Shown here piece after piece: positions 38,514 to 53,100 of a stretch of 64,000 nt of DNA. Made by a program: the position numbers and the translations under genes. Source of the DNA: Hippasteria phrygiana (lineage: Eukaryota; Echinodermata; Asteroidea; Valvatida; Goniasteridae); NCBI GenBank assembly GCA_037893225.1, contig JAZGUH010000716.1, positions 124,001 to 188,000 of the forward strand. The letters are read 5' to 3'. Position 1 is the first letter of the stretch. Each line of letters begins with the position of its first letter. The notes beneath the pieces are model-generated. The model did not search any database, had not been told where the DNA came from, and saw only the letters and a program-made list of their open reading frames with translations.

Positions 38514-39904
38514 ATGAAATATCAACCAAATTCAGTAATTTTGACATGTATGGATAGCTTAGATCTGGCGCTACATGTTGCAATTATCGGCGGCTTCTTA
38601 GAGTTAAAACTTGTGGAGAAAATTTAAACCTCGCAATGTTTATTTTCTTTCCGGCCAACATCTGTGTGCATATTACCTTCTATTTATTGCTCCATACCTG
38701 TCAAATTCCCTGGGGTATGACTTGCTTTACTCATTCATAATTGCATGAAATATCAACCAAATTCAGTAATTTTGACATGTATGGATAGCTTAGATCTGGC
38801 GCTACATGTTGCAATTATCGGCGGCTTCTTAGAGTTAACACTTGTGGAGAAAATTTAAACCTCGCAATGTTTATTTTCTTCCCGGCCACCATCTGTGTGC
38901 AGATTACCTTTTATTTATTGCTCCATGCCTGTCAAATTCCCTGGGGTATGGACTTGCTTTACTCATTCATAATTGCATGAAATATCAACCAAATTCAGTA
39001 ATTTTGACATGTATGGATAGCTTAGATCTGGCGCTACATGTTGCAATTATCGGCGGCTTCTTAGAGTTAAAACTTGTGGAGAAAATTCAAACCTCGCAAT
39101 GTTTATTTTCTTTCCGGCCAACATCTGTGTGCATATTACCTTCTATTTATTGCTCCATGCCTGTCAAATTCCCTGGGGTATGACTTGCTTTACTCATTCA
39201 TAATTGCATGAAATATCAACCAAATTCAGTCATTTTGACATGTATGGATAGCTTAGATCTGGCGCTACATGTTGCAATTATCGGCGGCTTCTTAGAGTTA
39301 ACACTTGTGGAGAAAATTCAAACCTCGCAATGTTTATTTTCTTCCCGGCCACCATCTGTGTGCAGATTACCTTTTATTTATTGCTCCATGCATGTCAAAT
39401 TCCCTGGGGTATGGACTTGCTTTACTCATTCATAATTGCATGAAATATCAACCAAATTCAGTAATTTTGACATGTATGGATAGCTTAGATCTGGCGCTAC
39501 ATGTTGCAATTATCGGCGGCTTCTTAGATTTAAAACTTGTGGAGAAAATTCAAACCTCGCAATGTTTATTTTCTTTCCGGCCAACATCTGTGTACATGTT
39601 ACCGTCTATTTATTGCTCCATGCATGTCAAATTCCCTGGGGGTATGGACTTGCTTTACTCATTCATAATTGCATGAAATATCAACCAAATTCAGTAATTT
39701 TGACATGTATGGATAGCTTAGATCTGGCGCTACATGTTGCAATTATCGGCGGCTTCTTAGAGTTAAAACTTGTGGAGAAAATTCAAACCTCGCAATGTTT
39801 ATTTTCTTTCCGGCCAACATCTGTGTACATGTTACCTTCTATTTATTGCTCCATGCCTGTCAAATTCCCTGGGGTATGGACTTGCTTTACTCATTCATAA
39901 TTGC
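38514..39904. repeat. Mixed monomers including gaaaatttaaacc variants
   Basis: Six monomers: 38514 (CI with aaaatttaaacc and ccatacctg), 38745 (R with aaaatttaaacc), 38977 (CI-P), 39208 (R with catgcatg), 39440 (YM-H, cttagattta, five Gs in ccctgggggtatgg, 233 bp), 39673 (hybrid YM/CI: tgtacatgttaccttct with catgcctg and 232 bp). The taaacc and ccatacc changes occur only in the right domain. Confidence 0.8.
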
Positions 39905-42900
39905 ATGAAATATCAACCAAATTCAGTAATTTTGACATGTATGGATAGCTTAGATCTGGCGCTACATGTTGCAATTATCGGCGGCTTCTTAGAGTTAAAA
40001 CTTGTGGAGAAAATTCAAACCTCGCAATGTTTATTTTCTTTCCGGCCAACATCTGTGTGCATATTACCTTCTATTTATTGCTCCATACCTGTCAAATTCC
40101 CTGGGGTATGACTTGCTTTACTCATTCATAATTGCATGAAATATCAACAAAATTCAGTAATTTTGACATGTATGGATAGCTTAGATCTGGCGCTACATGT
40201 TGCAATTATCGGCGGCTTCTTAGAGTTAACACTTGTGGAGAAAATTTAAACCTCGCAATGTTTATTTTCTTCCCGGCCACCATCTGTGTGCAGATTACCT
40301 TTTATTTATTGCTCCATGCCTGTCAAATTCCCTGGGGTATGGACTTGCTTTACTCATTCATAATTGCATGAAATATCAACCAAATTCAGTAATTTTGACA
40401 TGTATGGATGGCTTAGATCTGGCGCTACATGTTGCAATTATCGGCGGCTTCTTAGAGTTAAAACTTGTGGAGAAAATTCAAACCTCGCAATGTTTATTTT
40501 CTTTCCGGCCAACATCTGTGTGCATATTACCTTCTATTTATTGCTCCATGCCTGTCAAATTCCCTGGGGTATGACTTGCTTTACTCATTCATAATTGCAT
40601 GAAATATCAACCAAATTCAGTAATTTTGACATGTATGGATAGCTTAGATCTGGCGCTACATGTTGCAATTATCGGCGGCTTCTTAGAGTTAACACTTGTG
40701 GAGAAAATTCAAACCTCGCAATGTTTATTTTCTTCCCGGCCACCATCTGTGTGCAGATTACCTTTTATTTATTGCTCCATGCATGTCAAATTCCCTGGGG
40801 TATGGACTTGCTTTACTCATTCATAATTGCATGAAATATCAACCAAATTCAGTAATTTTGACATGTATGGATAGCTTAGATCTGGCGCTACATGTTGCAA
40901 TTATCGGCGGCTTCTTAGAGTTAAAACTTGTGGAGAAAATTCAAACCTCGCAATGTTTATTTTCTTTCCGGCCAACATCTGTGTACATGTTACCGTCTAT
41001 TTATTGCTCCATGCATGTCAAATTCCCTGGGGGTATGGACTTGCTTTACTCATTCATAATTGCATGAAATATCAACCAAATTCAGTAATTTTGACATGTA
41101 TGGATAGCTTAGATCTGGCGCTACATGTTGCAATTATCGGCGGCTTCTTAGAGTTAAAACTTGTGGAGAAAATTCAAACCTCGCAATGTTTATTTTCTTT
41201 CCGGCCAACATCTGTGTGCATATTACCTTCTATTTATTGCTCCATGCCTGTCAAATTCCCTGGGGTATGACTTGCTTTACTCATTCATAATTGCATGAAA
41301 TATCAACCAAATTCAGTAATTTTGACATGTATGGATAGCTTAGATCTGGCGCTACATGTTGCAATTATCGGCGGCTTCTTAGAGTTAACACTTGTGGAGA
41401 AAATTCAAACCTCGCAATGTTTATTTTCTTTCCGGCCACCATCTGTGTGCATATTACCTTTTATTTATTGCTTCATGCCTGTCAAATTCCCTGGGGTATG
41501 GACTTGCTTTACTCATTCATAATTGCATGAAATATCAACCAAATGCAGTAATTTTGACATGTATTGATAGCTTAGATCTGGCGCTACATGTTGCAATTAT
41601 CGGCGGCTTCTTAGAGTTAACACTTGTGGAGAAAATTCAAACCTCGCAATGTTTATTTTCTTTCCGGCCAACATCTGTGTACATGTTACCGTCTATTTAT
41701 TGCTCCATGCCTGTCAAATTCCCTGGGGTATGACTTGCTTTACTCATTCATAATTGCATGAAATATCAACCAAATTCAGTAATTTTGACATGTATGGATA
41801 GCTTAGATCTGGCGCTACATGTTGCAATTATCGGCGGCTTCTTAGAGTTAACACTTGTGGAGAAAATTCAAACCTCGCAATGTTTATTTTCTTTCCGGCC
41901 AACATCTGTGTACATGTTACCGTCTATTTATTGTTCCATGCATGTCAAATTCCCTGGGGTATGGACTTGCTTTACTCATTCATAATTGCATGAAATATCA
42001 ACCAAATTTAGTAATTTTTGACATGTATGGATAGCTTAGATCTGGCGCTATATGTTGCAATTATCGGCGCCTTCTTAGAGTTAAAACTTGTGGAGAAAAT
42101 TCAAACCTCGCAATGTTTATTTTCTTTCCGGCCAACACCTGTGTGCATATTACCTTCTATTTATTGCTCCATGCCTGTCAAATTCCCTGGGGTATGACTT
42201 GCTTTACTCATTCATAATTGCATGAAATATCAACCAAATTCAGTCATTTTGACATGTATGGATAGCTTAGATTTGGCGCTACATGTTGCAATTATCGGCG
42301 GCTTCTTAGAGTTAAAACTTGTGGAGAAAATTCAAACCTCGCAATGTTTATTTTCTTTCCGGCCAACATCTGTGTGCATATTACCTTCTATTTATTGCTC
42401 CATGCCTGTCAAATTCCCTGGGGTATGACTTGCTTTACTCATTCATAATTGCATGAAATATCAACCGAATTCAGTCATTTTGACATGTATGGATAGCTTA
42501 GATCTGGCGCTACATGTTGCAATTATCGGCGGCTTCTTAGAGTTAAAACTTGTGGAGAAAATTCAAACCTCGCAATGTTTATTTTCTTTCCGGCCAACAT
42601 CTGTGTACATGTTACCGTCTATTTATTGCTCCATGCATGTCTAATTCCCTGGGGTATGGACTTGCTTTACTCATTCATAATTGCATGAAATATCAACCAA
42701 ATTCAGTCATTTTGACATGTATGGATAGCTTAGATCTGGCGCTACATGTTGCAATTATCGGCGGCTTCTTAGAGTTAACACTTGTGGAGAAAATTCAAAC
42801 CTCGCAATGTTTATTTTCTTTCCGGCCAACATCTGTGTGCATATAACCTTCTATTTATTGCTCCATGCCTGTCAAATTCCCTGGGGTATGACTTGCTTTA

Positions 42901-43610
42901 CTCATTCATAATTGCATGAAATATCAACCAAATTCAGTAATTTTGACATGTATGTATAGCTTAGATCTGGCGCTACATGTTGCAATTATCGGCGGCTTCT
43001 TAGAGTTAACACTTGTGGAGAAAATTCAAACCTCGCAATGTTTATTTTCTTCCCGGCCACCATCTGTGTGCAGATTACCTTTTATTTATTGCTCCATGCC
43101 TGTCAAATTCCCTGGGGTATGGACTTGCTTTACTCATTCATAATTGCATGAAATATCAACCAAATTCAGTAATGTTGACATGTATGGATAGCTTAGATCT
43201 GGCGCTACATGTTGCAATTATCGGCGGCTTCTTAGAGTTAAAACTTGTGGAGAAAATTCAAACCTCGCAATGTTTATTTTCTTTCCGGCCAACATCTGTG
43301 TGCATATTACCTTCTATTTATTGCTCCATGCCTGTCAAATTCCCTGGGGTATGACTTGCTTTACTCATTCATAATTGCATGAAATATCAACCAAATTCAG
43401 TAATTTTGACATGTATGGATAGCTTAGATCTGGCGCTACATGTTGCATTTATCGGCGGCTTCTTAGAGTTAACACTTGTGGAGAAAATTCAAACCTCGCA
43501 ATGTTTATTTTCTTCCCGGCCACCATCTGTGTGCAGATTACCTTTTATTTATTGCTCCATGCCTGTCAAATTCCCTGGGGTATGGACTTGCTTTACTCAT
43601 TCATAATTGC
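39905..43610. repeat. 16-monomer block, copy 1 of a pair 16,671 bp apart
   Basis: 3,706 bp from a CI with ccatacctg to an R at 43379; recurs at 56576-60281. Order: CI, R(taaacc), CI, R-H, YM-H with five Gs (233), CI, PPCI, A/YM-P with tgtattgat, YM-H, V, CI with agatttggc, YM-H with ccgaattc and gtctaattcc, CI with catataacc, R, M, R. Changes private to this copy: caacaaaattc (40136), ggatggctt (40368), attgttcc (41758), aacacctg (41990), tgtatagc (42916), tgcatttatc (43379). Confidence 0.9.
41990..42221. repeat. Right-domain V monomer (first of six)
   Basis: V monomers in this domain start at 41990, 47082, 52638, 54491, 58661 and 61440. All share aatttagtaattttt, gctatatg and atcggcgcc, end as CI-P with a single G, and are 232 bp because the extra T offsets the missing G. 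Five of the six follow a T/YM-H monomer preceded by an A-like YM-P with tgtattgat; at 54491 the tgtattgat monomer is missing. This first one alone reads aacacctg. Confidence 0.85.
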
Positions 43611-43841
43611 ATGAAATATCAACCAAATTCAGTAATGTTGACATGTATGGATAGCTTAGATCTGGCGCTACATGTTGCAATTATCGGCGGCTTCTTAGAG
43701 TTAAAACTTGTGGAGAAAATTCAAACCTCGCAATGTTTATTTTCTTTCCGGCCAACATCTGTGTGCATATTACCTTCTATTTATTGCTCCATGCCTGTCA
43801 AATTCCCTGGGGTATGACTTGCTTTACTCATTCATAATTGC
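43611..43841. repeat. M monomer linking two repeat blocks
   Basis: A single 231-bp M monomer (gtaatgttgac, CI-P). With the preceding R it repeats the R-M dimer at 42916-43378. Confidence 0.8.
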
Positions 43842-46800
43842 ATGAAATATCAACCAAATTCAGTAATTTTGACATGTATGGATAGCTTAGATCTGGCGCT
43901 ACATGTTGCAATTATCGGCGGCTTCTTAGAGTTAACACTTGTGGAGAAAATTCAAACCTCGCAATGTTTATTTTCTTCCCGGCCACCATCTGTGTGCAGA
44001 TTACCTTTTATTTATTGCTCCATGCCTGTCAAATTCCCTGGGGTATGGACTTGCTTTACTCATTCATAATTGCATGAAATATCAACCAAATTCAGTAATT
44101 TTGACATGTATGGATAGCTTAGATCTGGCGCTACATGTTGCAATTATCGGCGGCTTCTTAGAGTTAACACTTGTGGAGAAAATTCAAACCTCGCAATGTT
44201 TATTTTCTTCCCGGCCACCATCTGTGTGCAGATTACCTTTTATTTATTGCTCCATGCCTGTCAAATTCCCTGGGGTATGGACTTGCTTTACTCATTCATA
44301 ATTGCATGAAATATCAACCAAATTCAGTAATGTTGACATGTATGGATAGCTTAGATCTGGCGCTACATGTTGCAATTATCGGCGGCTTCTTAGAGTTAAA
44401 ACTTGTGGAGAAAATTCAAACCTCGCAATGTTTATTTTCTTTCCGGCCAACATCTGTGTGCATATTACCTTCTATTTATTGCTCCATGCCTGTCAAATTC
44501 CCTGGGGTATGACTTGCTTTACTCATTCATAATTGCATGAAATATCAACCAAATTCAGTAATGTTGACATGTATGGATAGCTTAGATCTGGCGCTACATG
44601 TTGCAATTATCGGCGGCTTCTTAGAGTTAAAACTTGTGGAGAAAATTCAAACCTCGCAATGTTTATTTTCTTTCCGGCCAACATCTGTGTGCATATTACC
44701 TTCTATTTATTGCTCCATGCCTGTCAAATTCCCTGGGGTATGACTTGCTTTACTCATTCATAATTGCATGAAATATCAACGAAATTCAGTAATGTTGACA
44801 TGTATGGATAGCTTAGATCTGGCGCTACATGTTGCAATTATCGGCGGCTTCTTAGAGTTAAAACTTGTGGAGAAAATTCAAACCTCGCAATGTTTATTTT
44901 CTTTCCGGCCAACATCTGTGTGCATATTACCTTCTATTTATTGCTCCATGCCTGTCAAATTCCCTGGGGTATGACTTGCTTTACTCATTCATAATTGCAT
45001 GAAATATCAACCAAATTCAGTAATTTTGACATGTATGGATAGCTTAGATCTGGCGCTACATGTTGCAATTATCGGCGGCTTCTTAGAGTTAACACTTGTG
45101 GAGAAAATTCAAACCTCGCAATGTTTATTTTCTTCCCGGCCACCATCTGTGTGCAGATTACCTTTTATTTATTGCTCCATGCCTGTCAAATTCCCTGGGG
45201 TATGGACTTGCTTTACTCATTCATAATTGCATGAAATATCAACCAAATTCAGTAATGTTGACATGTATGGATAGCTTAGATCTGGCGCTACATGTTGCAA
45301 TTATCGGCGGCTTCTTAGAGTTAAAACTTGTGGAGAAAATTCAAACCTCGCAATGTTTATTTTCTTTCCGGCCAACATCTGTGTGCATATTACCTTCTAT
45401 TTATTGCTCCATGCCTGTCAAATTCCCTGGGGTATGACTTGCTTTACTCATTCATAATTGCATGAAATATCAACCAAATTCAGTAATGTTGACATGTATG
45501 GATAGCTTAGATCTGGCGCTACATGTTGCAATTATCGGCGGCTTCTTAGAGTTAAAACTTGTGGAGAAAATTCAAACCTCGCAATGTTTATTTTCTTTCC
45601 GGCCAACATCTGTGTGCATATTACCTTCTATTTATTGCTCCATGCCTGTCAAATTCCCTGGGGTATGACTTGCTTTACTCATTCATAATTGCATGAAATA
45701 TCAACCAAATTCAGTAATGTTGACATGTATGGATAGCTTAGATCTGGCGCTACATGTTGCAATTATCGGCGGCTTCTTAGAGTTAACACTTGTGGAGAAA
45801 ATTTAAACCTCGTAATGTTTATTTTCTTTCCGGCCAACATCTGTGTGCAGATTACCTTCTATTTATTGCTCCATACCTGTCAAATTCCCTGGGGTATGAC
45901 TTGCTTTACTCATTCATAATTGCATGAAATATCAACCAAATTCAGTAATTTTGACATGTATGGATAGCTTAGATCTGGCGCTACATGTTGCAATTATCGG
46001 CGGCTTCTTAGAGTTAAAACTTGTGGAGAAAATTCAAACCTCGCAATGTTTATTTTCTTTCCGGCCAACATCTGTGTGCATATTACCTTCTATTTATTGC
46101 TCCATGCCTGTCAAATTCCCTGGGGTATGACTTGCTTTACTCATTCATAATTGCATGAAATATCAACCAAATTCAGTAATTTTGACATGTATGGATAGCT
46201 TAGATCTGGCGCTACATGTTGCAATTATCGGCGGCTTCTTAGAGTTAACACTTGTGGAGAAAATTCAAACCTCGCAATGTTTATTTTCTTCCCGGCCACC
46301 ATCTGTGTGCAGATTACCTTTTATTTATTGCTCCATGCATGTCAAATTCCCTGGGGTATGGACTTGCTTTACTCATTCATAATTGCATGAAATATCAACC
46401 AAATTCAGTAATTTTGACATGTATGGATAGCTTAGATCTGGCGCTACATGTTGCAATTATCGGCGGCTTCTTAGAGTTAACACTTGTGGAGAAAATTCAA
46501 ACCTCGCAATGTTTATTTTCTTTCCGGCCACCATCTGTGTGCATATTACCTTTTATTTATTGCTTCATGCCTGTCAAATTCCCTGGGGTATGGACTTGCT
46601 TTACTCATTCATAATTGCATGAAATATCAACCAAATGCAGTAATTTTGACATGTATTGATAGCTTAGATCTGGCGCTACATGTTGCAATTATCGGCGGCT
46701 TCTTAGAGTTAACACTTGTGGAGAAAATTCAAACCTCGCAATGTTTATTTTCTTTCCGGCCAACATCTGTGTACATGTTACCGTCTATTTATTGCTCCAT

Positions 46801-47544
46801 GCCTGTCAAATTCCCTGGGGTATGACTTGCTTTACTCATTCATAATTGCATGAAATATCAACCAAATTCAGTAATTTTGACATGTATGGATAGCTTAGAT
46901 CTGGCGCTACATGTTGCAATTATCGGCGGCTTCTTAGAGTTAACACTTGTGGAGAAAATTCAAACCTCGCAATGTTTATTTTCTTTCCGGCCAACATCTG
47001 TGTACATGTTACCGTCTATTTATTGCTCCATGCATGTCAAATTCCCTGGGGTATGGACTTGCTTTACTCATTCATAATTGCATGAAATATCAACCAAATT
47101 TAGTAATTTTTGACATGTATGGATAGCTTAGATCTGGCGCTATATGTTGCAATTATCGGCGCCTTCTTAGAGTTAAAACTTGTGGAGAAAATTCAAACCT
47201 CGCAATGTTTATTTTCTTTCCGGCCAACATCTGTGTGCATATTACCTTCTATTTATTGCTCCATGCCTGTCAAATTCCCTGGGGTATGACTTGCTTTACT
47301 CATTCATAATTGCATGAAATATCAACCAAATTCAGTCATTTTGACATGTATGGATAGCTTAGATTTGGCGCTACATGTTGCAATTATCGGCGGCTTCTTA
47401 GAGTTAAAACTTGTGGAGAAAATTCAAACCTCGCAATGTTTATTTTCTTTCCGGCCAACATCTGTGTGCATATTACCTTCTATTTATTGCTCCATGCCTG
47501 TCAAATTCCCTGGGGTATGACTTGCTTTACTCATTCATAATTGC
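43842..47544. repeat. 16-monomer block, copy 1 of a pair 5,556 bp apart
   Basis: 3,703 bp, repeated at 49398-53100 with a 24-monomer offset. Order: R, R, M, M, M, R, M, M, M-like with aaaatttaaacc, ctcgtaatg and ccatacctg, CI, R-H, PPCI, A/YM-P with tgtattgat, YM-H, V, CI with agatttggc. The only difference I saw is caacgaaattc (44768 monomer) versus caaccaaattc in the other copy. Confidence 0.9.
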
Positions 47545-49397
47545 ATGAAATATCAACCGAATTCAGTCATTTTGACATGTATGGATAGCTTAGATCTGGC
47601 GCTACATGTTGCAATTATCGGCGGCTTCTTAGAGTTAACACTTGTGGAGAAAATTCAAACCTCGCAATGTTTATTTTCTTCCCGGCCACCATCTGTGTGC
47701 AGATTACCTTTTATTTATTGCTCCATGCCTGTCAAATTCCCTGGGGTATGGACTTGCTTTACTCATTCATAATTGCATGAAATATCAACCAAATTCAGTA
47801 ATGTTGACATGTATGGATAGCTTAGATCTGGCGCTACATGTTGCAATTATCGGCGGCTTCTTAGAGTTAAAACTTGTGGAGAAAATTCAAACCTCGCAAT
47901 GTTTATTTTCTTTCCGGCCAACATCTGTGTGCATATTACCTTCTATTTATTGCTCCATGCCTGTCAAATTCCCTGGGGTATGACTTGCTTTACTCATTCA
48001 TAATTGCATGAAATATCAACCAAATTCAGTAATTTTGAAATGTATGGATAGCTTAGATCTGGCGCTACATGTTGCAATTATCGGCGGCTTCTTAGAGTTA
48101 ACACTTGTGGAGAAAATTCAAACCTCGCAATGTTTATTTTCTTCCCGGCCACCATCTGTGTGCAGATTACCTTTTATTTATTGCTCCATGCCTGTCAAAT
48201 TCCCTGGGGTATGGACTTGCTTTACTCATTCATAATTGCATGAAATATCAACCAAATTCAGTAATTTTGACATGTATGGATAGCTTAGATCTGGCGCTAC
48301 ATGTTGCAATTATCGGCGGCTTCTTAGAGTTAACACTTGTGGAGAAAATTCAAACCTCGCAATGTTTATTTTCTTCCCGGCCACCATCTGTGTGCAGATT
48401 ACCTTTTATTTATTGCTCCATGCCTGTCAAATTCCCTGGGGTATGGACTTGCTTTACTCATTCATAATTGCATGAAATATCAACCAAATTCAGTAATGTT
48501 GACATGTATGGATAGCTTAGATCTGGCGCTACATGTTGCAATTATCGGCGGCTTCTTAGAGTTAAAACTTGTGGAGAAAATTCAAACCTCGCAATGTTTA
48601 TTTTCTTTCCGGCCAACATCTGTGTGCATATTACCTTCTATTTATTGCTCCATGCCTGTCAAATTCCCTGGGGTATGACTTGCTTTACTCATTCATAATT
48701 GCATGAAATATCAACCAAATTCAGTAATTTTGACATGTATGGATAGCTTAGATCTGGCGCTACATGTTGCAATTATCGGCGGCTTCTTAGAGTTAACACT
48801 TGTGGAGAAAATTCAAACCTCGCAATGTTTATTTTCTTCCCGGCCACCATCTGTGTGCAGATTACCTTTTATTTATTGCTCCATGCCTGTCAAATTCCCT
48901 GGGGTATGGACTTGCTTTACTCATTCATAATTGCATGAAATATCAACCAAATTCAGTAATTTTGACATGTATGGATAGCTTAGATCTGGCGCTACATGTT
49001 GCAATTATCGGCGGCTTCTTAGAGTTAAAACTTGTGGAGAAAATTCAAACCTCGCAATGTTTATTTTCTTTCCGGCCAACATCTGTGTACATGTTACCGT
49101 CTATTTATTGCTCCATGCCTGTCAAATTCCCTGGGGTATGGACTTGCTTTACTCATTCATAATTGCATGAAATATCAACCAAATTCAGTAATTTTGACAT
49201 GTATGGATAGCTTAGATCTGGCGCTACATGTTGCAATTATCGGCGGCTTCTTAGAGTTAAAACTTGTGGAGAAAATTCAAACCTCGCAATGTTTATTTTC
49301 TTTCCGGCCAACATCTGTGTGCATATTACCTTCTATTTATTGCTCCATGCCTGTCAAATTCCCTGGGGTATGACTTGCTTTACTCATTCATAATTGC
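47545..49397. repeat. 8-monomer connecting segment
   Basis: Monomers: R with ccgaattcagtca (47545, a chimera of the ccgaattc type and R), M, R with ttttgaaatg (48008), R, M, R, YM-P of 232 bp (48935), CI-P (49167). The gaaatg marker is shared with 53795 and 55648, so part of this segment was the source or a copy of the 53.3-56.1 kb region. Confidence 0.8.
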
Positions 49398-52300
49398 ATG
49401 AAATATCAACCAAATTCAGTAATTTTGACATGTATGGATAGCTTAGATCTGGCGCTACATGTTGCAATTATCGGCGGCTTCTTAGAGTTAACACTTGTGG
49501 AGAAAATTCAAACCTCGCAATGTTTATTTTCTTCCCGGCCACCATCTGTGTGCAGATTACCTTTTATTTATTGCTCCATGCCTGTCAAATTCCCTGGGGT
49601 ATGGACTTGCTTTACTCATTCATAATTGCATGAAATATCAACCAAATTCAGTAATTTTGACATGTATGGATAGCTTAGATCTGGCGCTACATGTTGCAAT
49701 TATCGGCGGCTTCTTAGAGTTAACACTTGTGGAGAAAATTCAAACCTCGCAATGTTTATTTTCTTCCCGGCCACCATCTGTGTGCAGATTACCTTTTATT
49801 TATTGCTCCATGCCTGTCAAATTCCCTGGGGTATGGACTTGCTTTACTCATTCATAATTGCATGAAATATCAACCAAATTCAGTAATGTTGACATGTATG
49901 GATAGCTTAGATCTGGCGCTACATGTTGCAATTATCGGCGGCTTCTTAGAGTTAAAACTTGTGGAGAAAATTCAAACCTCGCAATGTTTATTTTCTTTCC
50001 GGCCAACATCTGTGTGCATATTACCTTCTATTTATTGCTCCATGCCTGTCAAATTCCCTGGGGTATGACTTGCTTTACTCATTCATAATTGCATGAAATA
50101 TCAACCAAATTCAGTAATGTTGACATGTATGGATAGCTTAGATCTGGCGCTACATGTTGCAATTATCGGCGGCTTCTTAGAGTTAAAACTTGTGGAGAAA
50201 ATTCAAACCTCGCAATGTTTATTTTCTTTCCGGCCAACATCTGTGTGCATATTACCTTCTATTTATTGCTCCATGCCTGTCAAATTCCCTGGGGTATGAC
50301 TTGCTTTACTCATTCATAATTGCATGAAATATCAACCAAATTCAGTAATGTTGACATGTATGGATAGCTTAGATCTGGCGCTACATGTTGCAATTATCGG
50401 CGGCTTCTTAGAGTTAAAACTTGTGGAGAAAATTCAAACCTCGCAATGTTTATTTTCTTTCCGGCCAACATCTGTGTGCATATTACCTTCTATTTATTGC
50501 TCCATGCCTGTCAAATTCCCTGGGGTATGACTTGCTTTACTCATTCATAATTGCATGAAATATCAACCAAATTCAGTAATTTTGACATGTATGGATAGCT
50601 TAGATCTGGCGCTACATGTTGCAATTATCGGCGGCTTCTTAGAGTTAACACTTGTGGAGAAAATTCAAACCTCGCAATGTTTATTTTCTTCCCGGCCACC
50701 ATCTGTGTGCAGATTACCTTTTATTTATTGCTCCATGCCTGTCAAATTCCCTGGGGTATGGACTTGCTTTACTCATTCATAATTGCATGAAATATCAACC
50801 AAATTCAGTAATGTTGACATGTATGGATAGCTTAGATCTGGCGCTACATGTTGCAATTATCGGCGGCTTCTTAGAGTTAAAACTTGTGGAGAAAATTCAA
50901 ACCTCGCAATGTTTATTTTCTTTCCGGCCAACATCTGTGTGCATATTACCTTCTATTTATTGCTCCATGCCTGTCAAATTCCCTGGGGTATGACTTGCTT
51001 TACTCATTCATAATTGCATGAAATATCAACCAAATTCAGTAATGTTGACATGTATGGATAGCTTAGATCTGGCGCTACATGTTGCAATTATCGGCGGCTT
51101 CTTAGAGTTAAAACTTGTGGAGAAAATTCAAACCTCGCAATGTTTATTTTCTTTCCGGCCAACATCTGTGTGCATATTACCTTCTATTTATTGCTCCATG
51201 CCTGTCAAATTCCCTGGGGTATGACTTGCTTTACTCATTCATAATTGCATGAAATATCAACCAAATTCAGTAATGTTGACATGTATGGATAGCTTAGATC
51301 TGGCGCTACATGTTGCAATTATCGGCGGCTTCTTAGAGTTAACACTTGTGGAGAAAATTTAAACCTCGTAATGTTTATTTTCTTTCCGGCCAACATCTGT
51401 GTGCAGATTACCTTCTATTTATTGCTCCATACCTGTCAAATTCCCTGGGGTATGACTTGCTTTACTCATTCATAATTGCATGAAATATCAACCAAATTCA
51501 GTAATTTTGACATGTATGGATAGCTTAGATCTGGCGCTACATGTTGCAATTATCGGCGGCTTCTTAGAGTTAAAACTTGTGGAGAAAATTCAAACCTCGC
51601 AATGTTTATTTTCTTTCCGGCCAACATCTGTGTGCATATTACCTTCTATTTATTGCTCCATGCCTGTCAAATTCCCTGGGGTATGACTTGCTTTACTCAT
51701 TCATAATTGCATGAAATATCAACCAAATTCAGTAATTTTGACATGTATGGATAGCTTAGATCTGGCGCTACATGTTGCAATTATCGGCGGCTTCTTAGAG
51801 TTAACACTTGTGGAGAAAATTCAAACCTCGCAATGTTTATTTTCTTCCCGGCCACCATCTGTGTGCAGATTACCTTTTATTTATTGCTCCATGCATGTCA
51901 AATTCCCTGGGGTATGGACTTGCTTTACTCATTCATAATTGCATGAAATATCAACCAAATTCAGTAATTTTGACATGTATGGATAGCTTAGATCTGGCGC
52001 TACATGTTGCAATTATCGGCGGCTTCTTAGAGTTAACACTTGTGGAGAAAATTCAAACCTCGCAATGTTTATTTTCTTTCCGGCCACCATCTGTGTGCAT
52101 ATTACCTTTTATTTATTGCTTCATGCCTGTCAAATTCCCTGGGGTATGGACTTGCTTTACTCATTCATAATTGCATGAAATATCAACCAAATGCAGTAAT
52201 TTTGACATGTATTGATAGCTTAGATCTGGCGCTACATGTTGCAATTATCGGCGGCTTCTTAGAGTTAACACTTGTGGAGAAAATTCAAACCTCGCAATGT

Positions 52301-53100
52301 TTATTTTCTTTCCGGCCAACATCTGTGTACATGTTACCGTCTATTTATTGCTCCATGCCTGTCAAATTCCCTGGGGTATGACTTGCTTTACTCATTCATA
52401 ATTGCATGAAATATCAACCAAATTCAGTAATTTTGACATGTATGGATAGCTTAGATCTGGCGCTACATGTTGCAATTATCGGCGGCTTCTTAGAGTTAAC
52501 ACTTGTGGAGAAAATTCAAACCTCGCAATGTTTATTTTCTTTCCGGCCAACATCTGTGTACATGTTACCGTCTATTTATTGCTCCATGCATGTCAAATTC
52601 CCTGGGGTATGGACTTGCTTTACTCATTCATAATTGCATGAAATATCAACCAAATTTAGTAATTTTTGACATGTATGGATAGCTTAGATCTGGCGCTATA
52701 TGTTGCAATTATCGGCGCCTTCTTAGAGTTAAAACTTGTGGAGAAAATTCAAACCTCGCAATGTTTATTTTCTTTCCGGCCAACATCTGTGTGCATATTA
52801 CCTTCTATTTATTGCTCCATGCCTGTCAAATTCCCTGGGGTATGACTTGCTTTACTCATTCATAATTGCATGAAATATCAACCAAATTCAGTCATTTTGA
52901 CATGTATGGATAGCTTAGATTTGGCGCTACATGTTGCAATTATCGGCGGCTTCTTAGAGTTAAAACTTGTGGAGAAAATTCAAACCTCGCAATGTTTATT
53001 TTCTTTCCGGCCAACATCTGTGTGCATATTACCTTCTATTTATTGCTCCATGCCTGTCAAATTCCCTGGGGTATGACTTGCTTTACTCATTCATAATTGC
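49398..53100. repeat. 16-monomer block, copy 2 of a pair 5,556 bp apart
   Basis: Same order and rare markers as 43842-47544, including the M-like monomer with both aaaatttaaacc and ctcgtaatg (51249) and the V monomer at 52638. The match ends at 53101, where this copy continues with a ccgaattc monomer of catataacc type instead of R. Confidence 0.9.
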
